From Variovorax atrisoli 110B (lineage in GTDB: Bacteria; Pseudomonadota; Gammaproteobacteria; Burkholderiales; Burkholderiaceae_C), in assembly GCF_000382045.1 (NCBI RefSeq), contig NZ_KB907453.1, forward strand, positions 310,001-374,000: DNA of 64,000 bases. Reading direction: 5' to 3'. Numbering within the stretch: position 1 is the stretch's first letter; every line of letters begins with the position of its first letter. Under the pieces are notes generated by a model. It saw only the letters and a program-made list of their open reading frames with translations. It did no database searches and was not told the origin of the DNA. This document shows positions 9,108 to 17,415 of this stretch, one piece after another. The position numbers were made by a program, and so were the translations under genes.

Positions 9108-10898
9108 CTATTTTTGAACGCCGTCCAGGTCGGCGTCCAGCCAGCCGCGCAGGCTGTTCATGAAGGCCAGGGCCTGCACGCGGGGCAGATCCTCCACCCG
9201 CACGACCGCTTCGGCAAGCTGGCCGTCGCGCACGCGGTTGGCCCGGCCGATGCCGTTCAGCAATCCGCAGTGCAAGGGCGGCGTGACCCAGCGGCCATCG
9301 AGCAGCAGGGCGATGTTGCCGCGCGTGCATTCGGTGATTTCGCCATCGCGGTTCCACAGCAGCGTGTCGAACACGCCGGGCTGCGTGGGCGCAAAGGCTT
9401 CGTAGTGGGCGCGGCGGGTGGTCTTGAAGCGGGTGAATTCGCCATGGGCCTCGTCGAACGGGCGCGTGGCGAGCTGCAGGCGCACGCGCGCGGGCGGCGC
9501 CTCCATTGCGAAGGCTTCGGCGCGCGGCATGCCCTGCGCATCGAGCAGCAGGCGCACGCGCCACGTGCCGGCGCTGTGCCGGGCCTTCAGGTCGTCGAGG
9601 CAGGAGGCGACCGACGCATGGTTCCACGGGCGCCCGAAGTGCGCTGCGGCGGCTGCCATGCGCGCCAGATGTGCCGGCGCGTCGCGCAGCTCGCCGTCCG
9701 CCAGCGCGAGGGTCTCGAGCAGGTCGAACGATGGCGTCGCGGCCCTGCCTGCCCGGTCCAGGAAGGCGCGCTTGTGTCGCCATTCCTCCCACTCGGCGTC
9801 GGCCAGCGCATCGGCGGTGATGCCGCTGCCGATGCCGCAACGGGCCTTGCCGTCGCGCAGTGTCACGGTGCGTATCGGCACGTTGAAGGTCGCGTGCCCG
9901 CCGGGCCGCACGACGCCCACCGCGCCGCAGTAGACGCCCCGCGGCCCGGGCTCCAGGTCGCGGATCATGCGCATCGCGCTCACCTTGGGCGCACCGGTGA
10001 TCGAGCCGCACGGGAACAGCGCCGCGAACACGTCCGCCAGCGTGGTGCCTTCGCGCACCCGGGCTTCGACGTCCGAGGTCATCTGCCACACCGTCGGCAG
10101 CGCCTCGGTGTGGAAGAGGCGCGGCACCTGCACCGAGAAGGGTTGTGCAATGCGCGAGAGGTCGTTGCGGATCAGGTCCACGATCATCACGTTCTCGGCC
10201 CGCTCCTTCGGCACCGTGCGCAGCCGCTGCTCGAGCGCCTCGTCCTCCGCCTGGGTGGCGCCGCGCGGGGCGGTGCCCTTCATGGGCCGCGTAAGGATGC
10301 GGTCGTCCTGCCAGTCGAAGAAGAGCTCGGGCGACACCGACAGCACCTGTTCCTCGCCGGTGTCGATGAAGGCGGTGTAGCCGTCGGGCTGGGCCTGCCG
10401 CAGCGCCATGAACAGGGCTTGCGCGTCGCCGTGGAAGCGGGCGTGCAGTGCGGCGGTGTAGTTGAGCTGGTAGAGCTTTCCGTCCGCGATCGCGCGATGG
10501 ATGGCCTGCATGCGGACATCGAAGTCGGCGCGCGCGAGATCGAGTTCCCAGCCGATCGGTGCAAGGGCAGCGTCGTCCGTGGCGTCGAGCCACGGCAGGG
10601 CTTCGTCGTGCACTCCGAACCATGCCAGCGGCCCGTCCGCCGCGTGCACGGCGAATGCGCGGTCGAAGGCCGCCGCCGCCTCGTAGCGCAGATAGCCCAC
10701 GCACCAGTGCCCCTCGCGCGCCAGTGCCTCGACGGCGTCGAGCACGGGCCGCACCTCGGCCGCGGTGCGCGCCGCCAGCACGCGCGACGGCGCACCGAAG
10801 CACAGGCGCAGCCGGCCCGCCTCGCCGTACGGCTGTGCGAAGTCGATCAGCGTGCGCGAGGTCGCGGGCCGGGTTTTGCGGGCGTCGTCAGACGGCAT
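9108..10898 (-). CDS. pabB: Fused aminodeoxychorismate synthase component I and aminodeoxychorismate lyase (PabB-PabC)
   Basis: A 596-residue fusion for p-aminobenzoate (folate) synthesis. Residues 1 to about 350 are the chorismate-utilising domain that makes 4-amino-4-deoxychorismate: PMKGTAPRG carries the catalytic lysine, with IRNDLSR and SITGAPK following. The C-terminal 230 residues are a class IV PLP aminotransferase-fold lyase, with RFKTTRRAHYE (PLP lysine) and DGEITECTRGNI, which releases pyruvate to give p-aminobenzoate. Fusing both steps is known in several proteobacteria. The start is inside the end of the TAXI protein gene (11-bp overlap), so the two are co-translated. The glutamine amidotransferase PabA is not in the window. 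Confidence 0.93.
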   Translation of the reverse strand: MPSDDARKTRPATSRTLIDFAQPYGEAGRLRLCFGAPSRVLAARTAAEVRPVLDAVEALAREGHWCVGYLRYEAAAAFDRAFAVHAADGPLAWFGVHDEALPWLDATDDAALAPIGWELDLARADFDVRMQAIHRAIADGKLYQLNYTAALHARFHGDAQALFMALRQAQPDGYTAFIDTGEEQVLSVSPELFFDWQDDRILTRPMKGTAPRGATQAEDEALEQRLRTVPKERAENVMIVDLIRNDLSRIAQPFSVQVPRLFHTEALPTVWQMTSDVEARVREGTTLADVFAALFPCGSITGAPKVSAMRMIRDLEPGPRGVYCGAVGVVRPGGHATFNVPIRTVTLRDGKARCGIGSGITADALADAEWEEWRHKRAFLDRAGRAATPSFDLLETLALADGELRDAPAHLARMAAAAAHFGRPWNHASVASCLDDLKARHSAGTWRVRLLLDAQGMPRAEAFAMEAPPARVRLQLATRPFDEAHGEFTRFKTTRRAHYEAFAPTQPGVFDTLLWNRDGEITECTRGNIALLLDGRWVTPPLHCGLLNGIGRANRVRDGQLAEAVVRVEDLPRVQALAFMNSLRGWLDADLDGVQK

Positions 10899-12285
10899 CG
10901 TTCGCCGCTGCCGTGGCCGGGTCGGCCACGTCCGCCTGCGGCGCCTTGGCCAGCACCCGCTTGCGCACCGCATAGATGTTGTTGCGCAGCGCGTAGAGCT
11001 CGTCGGCATACGACAGCGGCACCGCCACCTTGTTGACCACGCGGTCGAGCTGGTCGAGCTCCTCGAGCAGCGACTTGCGCTCGTCCTCCTTCGCCAGCGC
11101 ACGCGTGTCGACCTTCGCCTCGATGTCGCGCAGCCGCGCATACCAGCGGAACACGCGCCGGCGCACGCGGAACTGGTAAAGCGGCGGCACCACGCGGCTC
11201 AGCGGCAGCATCAGCACCAGCAGGCCGCCGAGCACCAGCCACATGCGTTCGACGAGGTTGCTGGCCCAGAAGGGCAGGTAGCGCTGCCATGCCGGCGGCG
11301 TGCCGTTGATGGCGCGGTCGCCTTCGGGGCTCACTGGCAGTTCGCTGGTGCGGGTGTTGGGGAAGTCGCGCGCGCGGTTGAACCAGCCGGCGCCGCTGTG
11401 CACCGTCTGCGCGGCCTGCGCGAAGAGCTGGCGCAGCGCCGGGTGGGTCTCGTCGCGCGACAGCAGCGAGGTGGTGGCCGCGAGCAGCGACACGTCGTGC
11501 GGCGGCGCGTCCTTCGACAGGTCGATCATCCCGCGCGACAGCGTCACGGCCGAGAGGAAGGGAAAGCGCCGCGAGTAGGCGTCGGCCTGCCCGAAGTCCA
11601 TGAGCTTGATCGAATCGGAGCGCAGCAGCCGCTGCACCTGGGGCGACTGCGGCGCGGAAGACAGCACGATGGCGTCGAGGAGGCCGGCCTCCAGCGCCTC
11701 GGCGGCCGAGGCCTGCTCCAGGTTCGACAGCAGCAGGTCGTCGGGCCCGAGCCTGTTGGCCTTGAGCATGCGCTCCATGATGTCGGGCAGCCCGCTGCCG
11801 GGCAGGTCGACGTTCACGCGCAGGCCGCGCAGCTGGGTGAGCGAGGTCAGCGTGGCGGTCTTGCGATCGATCTTCTGGGCGGAGTCGGTCCGGTAGAAGA
11901 GCCAGATCGGCTCGTAGAACAGGCTTCCCAGCGAGGTGAGGCCGGCTTCCTCGTCGGCCACCGGGTCGGCGCTGCCGCCGCGCACGAAGCCCACGTCGGC
12001 GCCGCCGGTGCGCAGCAGCTGCAGGTTCTCGGTCGAGCCCGAGGTGGGCTTGAGCTCCACCTCGATGCCCTCTCGCTTGAGCGCCTCGGCATAGCGCTTG
12101 CCGAACTGTGCGTAGGCGCTGCCCGTGGGGCCGGTGGCCAGCGTCACGTGCTTGGGCGGCTGCGGCTGCAGCCACCAGTAGGCTGCGATCAGCAGCCCGA
12201 TGACGATGAACACGATCGGCCCCGCCGAAGCGATCAGGTCGCGGATCGACAGCAATATCAGCTTCAGTGTCCTTGGGAACGCCAT
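10888..12285 (-). CDS. TAXI family TRAP transporter solute-binding-like membrane protein
   Basis: A 466-residue protein with a membrane segment at about 14-38 and a second at about 345-370. Between them lies a periplasmic binding domain of the TAXI/NMT1 type that begins VTLATGPTGSAYAQFGKRYA, and RGGSADPV is a ligand-loop style motif. A cytoplasmic helical tail (about 380-450) follows the second segment. TAXI proteins usually deliver solutes to fused TRAP permeases, but no TRAP permease is near. The membrane-anchored form with a C-terminal helical domain looks more like a sensor or accessory protein. It starts 17 bp after the P1 peptidase gene on the same strand and overlaps pabB. Confidence 0.82.
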   Translation of the reverse strand: MAFPRTLKLILLSIRDLIASAGPIVFIVIGLLIAAYWWLQPQPPKHVTLATGPTGSAYAQFGKRYAEALKREGIEVELKPTSGSTENLQLLRTGGADVGFVRGGSADPVADEEAGLTSLGSLFYEPIWLFYRTDSAQKIDRKTATLTSLTQLRGLRVNVDLPGSGLPDIMERMLKANRLGPDDLLLSNLEQASAAEALEAGLLDAIVLSSAPQSPQVQRLLRSDSIKLMDFGQADAYSRRFPFLSAVTLSRGMIDLSKDAPPHDVSLLAATTSLLSRDETHPALRQLFAQAAQTVHSGAGWFNRARDFPNTRTSELPVSPEGDRAINGTPPAWQRYLPFWASNLVERMWLVLGGLLVLMLPLSRVVPPLYQFRVRRRVFRWYARLRDIEAKVDTRALAKEDERKSLLEELDQLDRVVNKVAVPLSYADELYALRNNIYAVRKRVLAKAPQADVADPATAAANDAV

Positions 12286-12302
12286 GGTGTTGCCTCCCGT
12301 GG

Positions 12303-13334
12303 TCAGCCGCGCGCCTTGCCCAGGTCCGCGGCGCAGGGAATGTGCAGCTCGCCCACCGTCACCGTGCGCGCGGCCAGCACCGCGCGCAGCGTGGCAATGG
12401 CGGCGACTTCGGCGGCCATGGTGCTCAGCACCGTCATGCCGGGCGCGTCGCCTTCCAGCGGCACGCGGCCGGTGGCCAGCGCGAACAGCGTGTCGCCGTC
12501 GCTCATGGTGTGCACCGGGTTGATGGAACGCGCCAGCCCATCGTGCGCGACCATGGCGAGCCGGTTGGCCTGCACCTTGGTCAGCACCGCGTCGGTGGCG
12601 ATCACGCCGATGGTGGTGTTGGTGCCGGCCAGCAGCGGCTTGGGGCTGTCGCCGCGCAGCAGCGCGCGCCGGGTGTCGAGCAGGCGGGTGCCGTCCTCGG
12701 TGCGCGCGCCGGCCACGGGCTGGCCGGTGTTCGGGTCGATCACGTCGCCCAGCGGATTCACCGCGATCAGCGCGCCCACGGTAACGCCGCCGACCTTGAC
12801 CGATGCGGTGCCGACGCCGCCCTTCATCGCGCGATGCACGCCGAAGAGCTTGCCCACCAGCGCGCCGGTGCCGGCGCCCACGTTGCCTTCCGCCGGCGCG
12901 GCGGTGCTGGCGGCCTCGCAGGCGGCATAGCCGGCGGCCGCATCGGGTCGGATGCGCGCGTCGCCCATGGGCAGGTCGAACAGCACGGCGGCCGGCACGA
13001 TGGGCAGGGTGCCGAAGCGCACGTCCATGCCGATGCCGCGCTCCTCCATCCAGCGCATCGCGCCCTCGGCCGCCGCCAGGCCCCAGGCGCTGCCGCCCGC
13101 GAGCATCACCGCGTGGATCTGCTGCACGAGGTTGCCGGGGGAGAGCAGGTCGGTCTCGCGCGTGCCGGGCGCGGCGCCGCGAACGTCCACGCCGGCCACG
13201 GCGCCCTCGCGCGCCATGATCACGGTGCAGCCGGTGGGGCGGCGCGTCTCGGTGAAATGGCCGACCTCGATGCCGGCGACGTCGGTGATGGCACCGGCGG
13301 AATGGGAGAGGAGAGAGGAAGACGGTGCTGACAT
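12303..13334 (-). CDS. P1 family peptidase (DmpA/NylC-like Ntn hydrolase)
   Basis: A 343-residue self-processing hydrolase. These enzymes cut themselves before a threonine or serine that becomes the N-terminal nucleophile, and act as aminopeptidases, beta-peptidases or nylon-oligomer hydrolases. The expected cleavage site is visible as AGTNTTIGVIATDA, with cleavage probably between Asn and Thr. The early block DVAGIEVGHFTETRRPTGCTV and the glycine-rich VMLAGGSAWGLAAAEG are family signatures. No signal peptide is seen, so it is cytoplasmic. It begins 41 bp from the divergent oxidase gene and probably heads the run that includes the TAXI protein and pabB. Confidence 0.9.
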   Translation of the reverse strand: MSAPSSSLLSHSAGAITDVAGIEVGHFTETRRPTGCTVIMAREGAVAGVDVRGAAPGTRETDLLSPGNLVQQIHAVMLAGGSAWGLAAAEGAMRWMEERGIGMDVRFGTLPIVPAAVLFDLPMGDARIRPDAAAGYAACEAASTAAPAEGNVGAGTGALVGKLFGVHRAMKGGVGTASVKVGGVTVGALIAVNPLGDVIDPNTGQPVAGARTEDGTRLLDTRRALLRGDSPKPLLAGTNTTIGVIATDAVLTKVQANRLAMVAHDGLARSINPVHTMSDGDTLFALATGRVPLEGDAPGMTVLSTMAAEVAAIATLRAVLAARTVTVGELHIPCAADLGKARG

Positions 13335-13375
13335 GGCGGCCGATTATGAGACCGCACCCTCTACCATCGCCGTCC

Positions 13376-14677
13376 ATGACGGTTGCAAGAAGTTTCTCTT
13401 CCCCGGGCGGTGCGCGCCACGTGGTGGTGATCGGCGCGGGCGCGGTCGGCAGCGCCACCGCCATCGAGGCGCTGCGCGCGGGACTGCGCGTGACGGTGCT
13501 GGAGCCCGGCGAGCCCGGCGGCCCGCACGCCACCAGCTACGGCAATGCCGGCTGGCTCTCGTCGCACTCGGTGGTGCCCCCCGCGCTGCCGGGCGCATGG
13601 CGCAAGGTGCCGGGCTGGCTGGCCGACCCGCTCGGCCCGCTGGCCCTGCGCTGGCGCTACCTGCCGCGCGCCATGCCGTGGCTGCTGCGCTACCTGGCCT
13701 CGGGCTGGACCGAGGCGCGCGTGCAGCGCACCGCCGACGCGCTGCGAACGCTGCTGGCCGATGCGCCTGTGCTGCATGCGCGGCTGGCAGCCGAGGCCGG
13801 CGTGCCCCAGCTCATCGAGCGGCGCGGGCTGCTGCATGCCTACCGCTCGCGCGCCGAGTTCGATGGCGACGCGCTCGGCTGGCGGGTGCGCCGGCGCACC
13901 GGGGTGCAATGGGAGGAATGGCCGCAGGACGAACTGCGCCGCCGCGAGCCCGACCTCGACGCTCGCTACACGCTCGGCATCTTCGTGCCCGAGGCCGGTC
14001 ACTGCCGCGATCCGGGCCGCTACGTGGCCGCGCTGGCGCGGCACGCGCTCGGCTCGGGCGCCGAGCGCGTCATGGCTCGGGCGACCGGCTTCCGCATCGA
14101 GGGCGGCCGGCTGCGCGCCGTGCTCACCGAGGCGGGCGAAATCGCCTGCGACGCCGCCGCCATCTGCGCCGGTGCGCGTTCGGGCCCGCTGGCGGCGGCG
14201 GCCGGCTCGGCGGTGCCGCTGGAGTCGGAGCGCGGCTACCACGTGGTCGTCGACGACGCGACGGCCGGCCCGCGCACGCCGACCATGGTGGCCGACGGCA
14301 AGCTCATCGCGCACTGGATGGACGGCGGCCTGCGCGCCGCCGGACAGGTCGAGATCGCCGGCCTCGACGCCGCGCCTGACTGGCGCCGTGCCGAGATCCT
14401 GCACGCGCACCTGCGATCGATGTTTCCCTCGCTCGCACCAGCCGCGCCGGGCTCGGCCTCGGTGAAGCAATGGCTGGGGCATCGCCCGAGCCTGCCCGAC
14501 GGCCTGCCCTGCATCGGGCCGGCCGCCGCCACGCCCGACATCGTGCTGGCCTTCGGCCATGGGCACGTCGGCCTGTGCGGCTCGGCGCGCACCGGGCGGC
14601 TGGCGGCGCAACTGCTGGCGCGCACGGCGCCCGAGATTCCGCCGGAGCCTTTCGACCCGGCGCGATTCGGCCGCTAG
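13376..14677 (+). CDS. FAD-dependent D-amino acid dehydrogenase-like oxidoreductase
   Basis: A 433-residue flavoprotein of the DAO/DadA family. The FAD-binding Rossmann motif VVVIGAGAVGSATAIEALRAG starts near residue 15, and ATSYGNAGWLS follows as in DadA. The C-terminal block GHRPSLPDGLPCIGPA and FGHGHVGLCGSARTGRL closes the FAD site. It probably oxidises D-amino acids or related secondary amines to keto acids and passes electrons to the respiratory chain. I chose the methionine of MTVARSF; an upstream start at 13325 would overlap the divergent peptidase gene. The substrate is not determinable from sequence. Confidence 0.88.
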   Translation: MTVARSFSSPGGARHVVVIGAGAVGSATAIEALRAGLRVTVLEPGEPGGPHATSYGNAGWLSSHSVVPPALPGAWRKVPGWLADPLGPLALRWRYLPRAMPWLLRYLASGWTEARVQRTADALRTLLADAPVLHARLAAEAGVPQLIERRGLLHAYRSRAEFDGDALGWRVRRRTGVQWEEWPQDELRRREPDLDARYTLGIFVPEAGHCRDPGRYVAALARHALGSGAERVMARATGFRIEGGRLRAVLTEAGEIACDAAAICAGARSGPLAAAAGSAVPLESERGYHVVVDDATAGPRTPTMVADGKLIAHWMDGGLRAAGQVEIAGLDAAPDWRRAEILHAHLRSMFPSLAPAAPGSASVKQWLGHRPSLPDGLPCIGPAAATPDIVLAFGHGHVGLCGSARTGRLAAQLLARTAPEIPPEPFDPARFGR

Positions 14678-14679
14678 GC

Positions 14680-14970
14680 TCAGTTCGCCGGCGCGATCGA
14701 CAGCACCGTGAGCGCGCCGTCGACCTTGTCGGCGGTGAACTGCACCTTGTCGCCCGGCTTCACCTTGGACAGCAGCGCGGGGTCGCTCACGCGGAACACC
14801 ATCGTCATGCCGGTCATCTCGAGGTTGGGAATGTCGCCGTGCTTCAGCGTGATCTTCTTCGCGTCGAGGTCGACCTTGCGTACCTCGCCTTCGACGGCGG
14901 GCAGGGCAGCCTGGGCGAAGGCCGCGGCGGCGAGCAGGGCGGTGCAAAGGGCGGTGAACAGTTTCTTCAT
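14680..14970 (-). CDS. CusF-like periplasmic copper-binding protein
   Basis: A 96-residue exported protein with a clear Sec signal peptide ending at about AFAQA. The mature part is a small OB-fold CusF domain. His44 and the methionine cluster EMTGMTM (Met52, Met55, Met57) correspond to the Cu(I)/Ag(I) ligands of CusF. The tryptophan that caps the metal in E. coli CusF is not seen at the usual place. It is the last gene of the copper operon and probably shuttles Cu(I) in the periplasm. It ends two bases from the convergent oxidase gene. Confidence 0.87.
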   Translation of the reverse strand: MKKLFTALCTALLAAAAFAQAALPAVEGEVRKVDLDAKKITLKHGDIPNLEMTGMTMVFRVSDPALLSKVKPGDKVQFTADKVDGALTVLSIAPAN

Positions 14971-15005
14971 GATCGGTTTGCTTCCTTGTTTCATCGAGGG
15001 GTGAG

Positions 15006-15461
15006 TCAGCGATAGCTCTGGTAGACGCGCGTGCTGCCGTCGGCCAGCACCAGCAGCACGTCGTAGGGATCGCGCTGGTCGCCATAGGCGGGGCCGTCCA
15101 TGCCCGGCGAGCCGACCGGCATGCCGGGCACCGCGAGGCCGACGGCCTTGGGCTTTTCCTTCAGCAGCCGCTGCACCTCGCGTACGGGGACGTGGCCTTC
15201 GATGGCGTAGCCGCCGACCAGGCCCGTGTGGCACGAGCCCAGCTTGGCGGGCATGCCCAGCCGGTTGCGCGCGGCCACATTGCCTTCGTCGTGCACGCGG
15301 GTGGCGAAGCCGTTCCTGTTGAGGTGCTTCACCCAGTCCTGGCAGCAGCCGCAGTTCGGGTCCTTCCAGATCTCGACCATCGGCGCGGCGGCCCGCGCCG
15401 TCGTCGTGGCGAAGGGCAGGGCCGCGCAGGCAAGTGCCAGCAGCATGTTTCTTCTGTGCAT
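15006..15461 (-). CDS. DUF411 metal-binding protein
   Basis: A 151-residue exported protein with a signal peptide cut near TARAAAP. The DUF411 core starts with EIWKDPNCGCCQDW, a CGCC metal-binding pair, and continues through CHTGLVGGYAIEGHVP. DUF411 proteins recur in copper and silver resistance clusters and are thought to bind Cu in the periplasm. It lies 35 bp after the CusF-like gene start on the same strand and 11 bp below the cupredoxin gene, within one operon. Confidence 0.9.
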   Translation of the reverse strand: MHRRNMLLALACAALPFATTTARAAAPMVEIWKDPNCGCCQDWVKHLNRNGFATRVHDEGNVAARNRLGMPAKLGSCHTGLVGGYAIEGHVPVREVQRLLKEKPKAVGLAVPGMPVGSPGMDGPAYGDQRDPYDVLLVLADGSTRVYQSYR

Positions 15462-15472
15462 CACGTTCTCCT

Positions 15473-15994
15473 TCAGGACTTGCCGCCGGTGGCGGGCAGC
15501 ACGCGGACGCGGCCGGCCATGCCGAGTTCGTAGTGGTCCTTCACGAGGCAGGCGAAGTCGAAGTCGCCCGCGCGGTTGAAGGTCCAGACCATGCTGCCGG
15601 TCTTGCCAGCGGGCACGTGGACCATCCACGGGTCGTCGTGCTCCATGTCCGGAAACTTCTTCATCATGGCCGCGTGGGCCTCGATCTCGGCGGTGGTGCC
15701 GAGCACGAGTTCGTGCAGCTCCTTGCCGCGGTTCTTCAGCCGCAGGCGGACGGTGTCGCCCTCGCGCACCTCGATGACCGAGGGCGTGAAGGTCATGTCG
15801 TCGGCCATCGCGATGTCGATGGTGCGCTTCACCGCGGCGGCCCTGCCCGCGATGCCCCAGGGCTTCTGCTCCGGGGCGAGTTCGGCTGCGCCTTTCGGCT
15901 TGGGCTTGTCGTGGGCCTCGTGAGCGAAAGAGGCACTGGCGAGTGCCGCGAGCATGAGGCCGGCGGCGATGGACTTGAGGTGTGTCTTGTTCAT
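15473..15994 (-). CDS. Cupredoxin-domain copper protein
   Basis: A 173-residue periplasmic protein with signal peptide MNKTHLKSIAAGLMLAALASASFA. The cupredoxin fold has a type 1 copper site: His94 (ELHEL), Cys149 (FACL), His154 (KDHYEL) and Met159 (GMAG). It may pass electrons to or from the multicopper oxidase encoded immediately upstream, or store copper. An N-terminal linker rich in Lys, Pro and His (HEAHDKPKPK) precedes the fold. It lies in the middle of the copper operon. Confidence 0.9.
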   Translation of the reverse strand: MNKTHLKSIAAGLMLAALASASFAHEAHDKPKPKGAAELAPEQKPWGIAGRAAAVKRTIDIAMADDMTFTPSVIEVREGDTVRLRLKNRGKELHELVLGTTAEIEAHAAMMKKFPDMEHDDPWMVHVPAGKTGSMVWTFNRAGDFDFACLVKDHYELGMAGRVRVLPATGGKS

Positions 15995-16025
15995 GAGGTG
16001 AGCTCCGTGAAGAAAGGAGAAGAGG

Positions 16026-17414
16026 TCAGTGGTTGTGCGCGTCGTGCCCCGAGGGCTTGCGCACGGTCGCGTCGGGCCTGGCGCCCGTCGGCGAGGCGGG
16101 CGTTTCCTTGCGGGCTGCCGGCGGCACGTTCGCGTTCGGTACCTCGCGCGCCACGGTGCCCGCCGGGTGCCTGAACCAGCCCGGGTCGCGGTAGTCGCCC
16201 GGTTTCTGGTCGCGCCGCACCTTCAGCAGCGTGAACATGCCGCCCATCTCGGCCGGGCCGAAGGGGCCGGTGCCGGTCATCATCGGCACGGTGTTGTCGG
16301 GAATGGGCATCTCCATCTCGCCCATGTCGGCCATGCCCTTGTCGCCCATCACCATGTAGTCGGGCACGAGCTTCCTGATCTTTTCGGCCACGCCCTTGTG
16401 GTCGACGCCGATCATGGTCGGCACGTCATGGCCCATCGGCCCCATCGTGTGGTGCGACTTGTGGCAGTGCAGCGCCCAGTCGCCTTCCTCGTCGGCGATG
16501 AACTCCATCTGCCGCATCTGGCCCACCGCCACGTCCACCGACACCTCGGGCCAGCGCGCGGTGCGCGGCACGGGGCCGCCGTCGGTGCCGGTCACCTCGA
16601 ACTCGTGGCCGTGGATGTGGATCGGGTGGTTGGTCATCGTCAGGTTGCCCACGCGTATGCGCACGCGGTCGCCACGGCGCACGTTGAGCGTGTCGATGCC
16701 CGGGAACACGCGGCTGTTGAAGCTCCAGATGTTGAAGTCGGTCATGGTGTTGACCTTGGGCGTGGCGCTGCCGGGCTCCACGTCGAAGCTGCCGAGCAGG
16801 AAGCAGAAGTCGCGGTCGGCCTTCTCGATCAGCGGATGGTCGGCCTTGGGGTGCGTGACCCAGAAGCCCATCATCCCCATCGCCATCTGCACCATCTCGT
16901 CGGCGTGCGGGTGGTACATGAAGGTGCCGGGTCGGCGCGCGGTGAACTCGTAGACGAAGGTCTTGCCCGGCGGTATGTGCGGCTGGGTGATGCCGCCCAC
17001 GCCGTCCATGCCGTTGGGCAGCCGTTGGCCGTGCCAGTGCACGGTGGTGTGCTCGGGCAGCCTGTTGGTGACGAAGATGCGCACGCGGTCGCCTTCCACC
17101 ACCTCGATGGTCGGGCCGGGCGACTGGCCGTTGTAGCCCCACATGTTGACCTTGAAGCCCGGCGCCATCTCGCGCACGACCGGCTCGGCGACGAGGTGGA
17201 ATTCCTTGACTCCGGAATTCATGCGCCAGGGCAGCGTCCAGCCGTTGAGCGTGACGACGGGGTTGTAGGGCCGGCCGTTGGGCGGTGAAAGCGGCGGCGC
17301 GGTGGCGGTGGAGCCCTGCGACACCGGTTCGGGCAGCGCTGCCATCGACACGCGGCTCACGCTCGTGGCGGCGACGGCTGTGGCAGCGCCCGCGAAGAAG
17401 TTGCGGCGGTTCAT
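16026..17414 (-). CDS. Multicopper oxidase, CopA/CueO-like
   Basis: A 462-residue Tat substrate (MNRRNFFAGAA). Two cupredoxin halves carry the four copper clusters: HWHG and HPHAD in the first, HPIHIHGHEF and HCHKSHH in the last. The enzyme oxidises Cu(I) to the less toxic Cu(II) using oxygen. A methionine-rich stretch (MVMGDKGMADMGEMEMP) near residue 345 resembles the Cu(I)-gathering loops of CueO/CopA. It sits between the TolC-family gene (1-bp gap) and the cupredoxin gene. Confidence 0.93.
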   Translation of the reverse strand: MNRRNFFAGAATAVAATSVSRVSMAALPEPVSQGSTATAPPLSPPNGRPYNPVVTLNGWTLPWRMNSGVKEFHLVAEPVVREMAPGFKVNMWGYNGQSPGPTIEVVEGDRVRIFVTNRLPEHTTVHWHGQRLPNGMDGVGGITQPHIPPGKTFVYEFTARRPGTFMYHPHADEMVQMAMGMMGFWVTHPKADHPLIEKADRDFCFLLGSFDVEPGSATPKVNTMTDFNIWSFNSRVFPGIDTLNVRRGDRVRIRVGNLTMTNHPIHIHGHEFEVTGTDGGPVPRTARWPEVSVDVAVGQMRQMEFIADEEGDWALHCHKSHHTMGPMGHDVPTMIGVDHKGVAEKIRKLVPDYMVMGDKGMADMGEMEMPIPDNTVPMMTGTGPFGPAEMGGMFTLLKVRRDQKPGDYRDPGWFRHPAGTVAREVPNANVPPAARKETPASPTGARPDATVRKPSGHDAHNH

Positions 17415-17415
17415 G

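Noticed and set aside
16029-17288. Open frame of 419 codons antisense to the multicopper oxidase gene
   Set aside because: Shadow of the copper oxidase; Val/His-rich with no domain.
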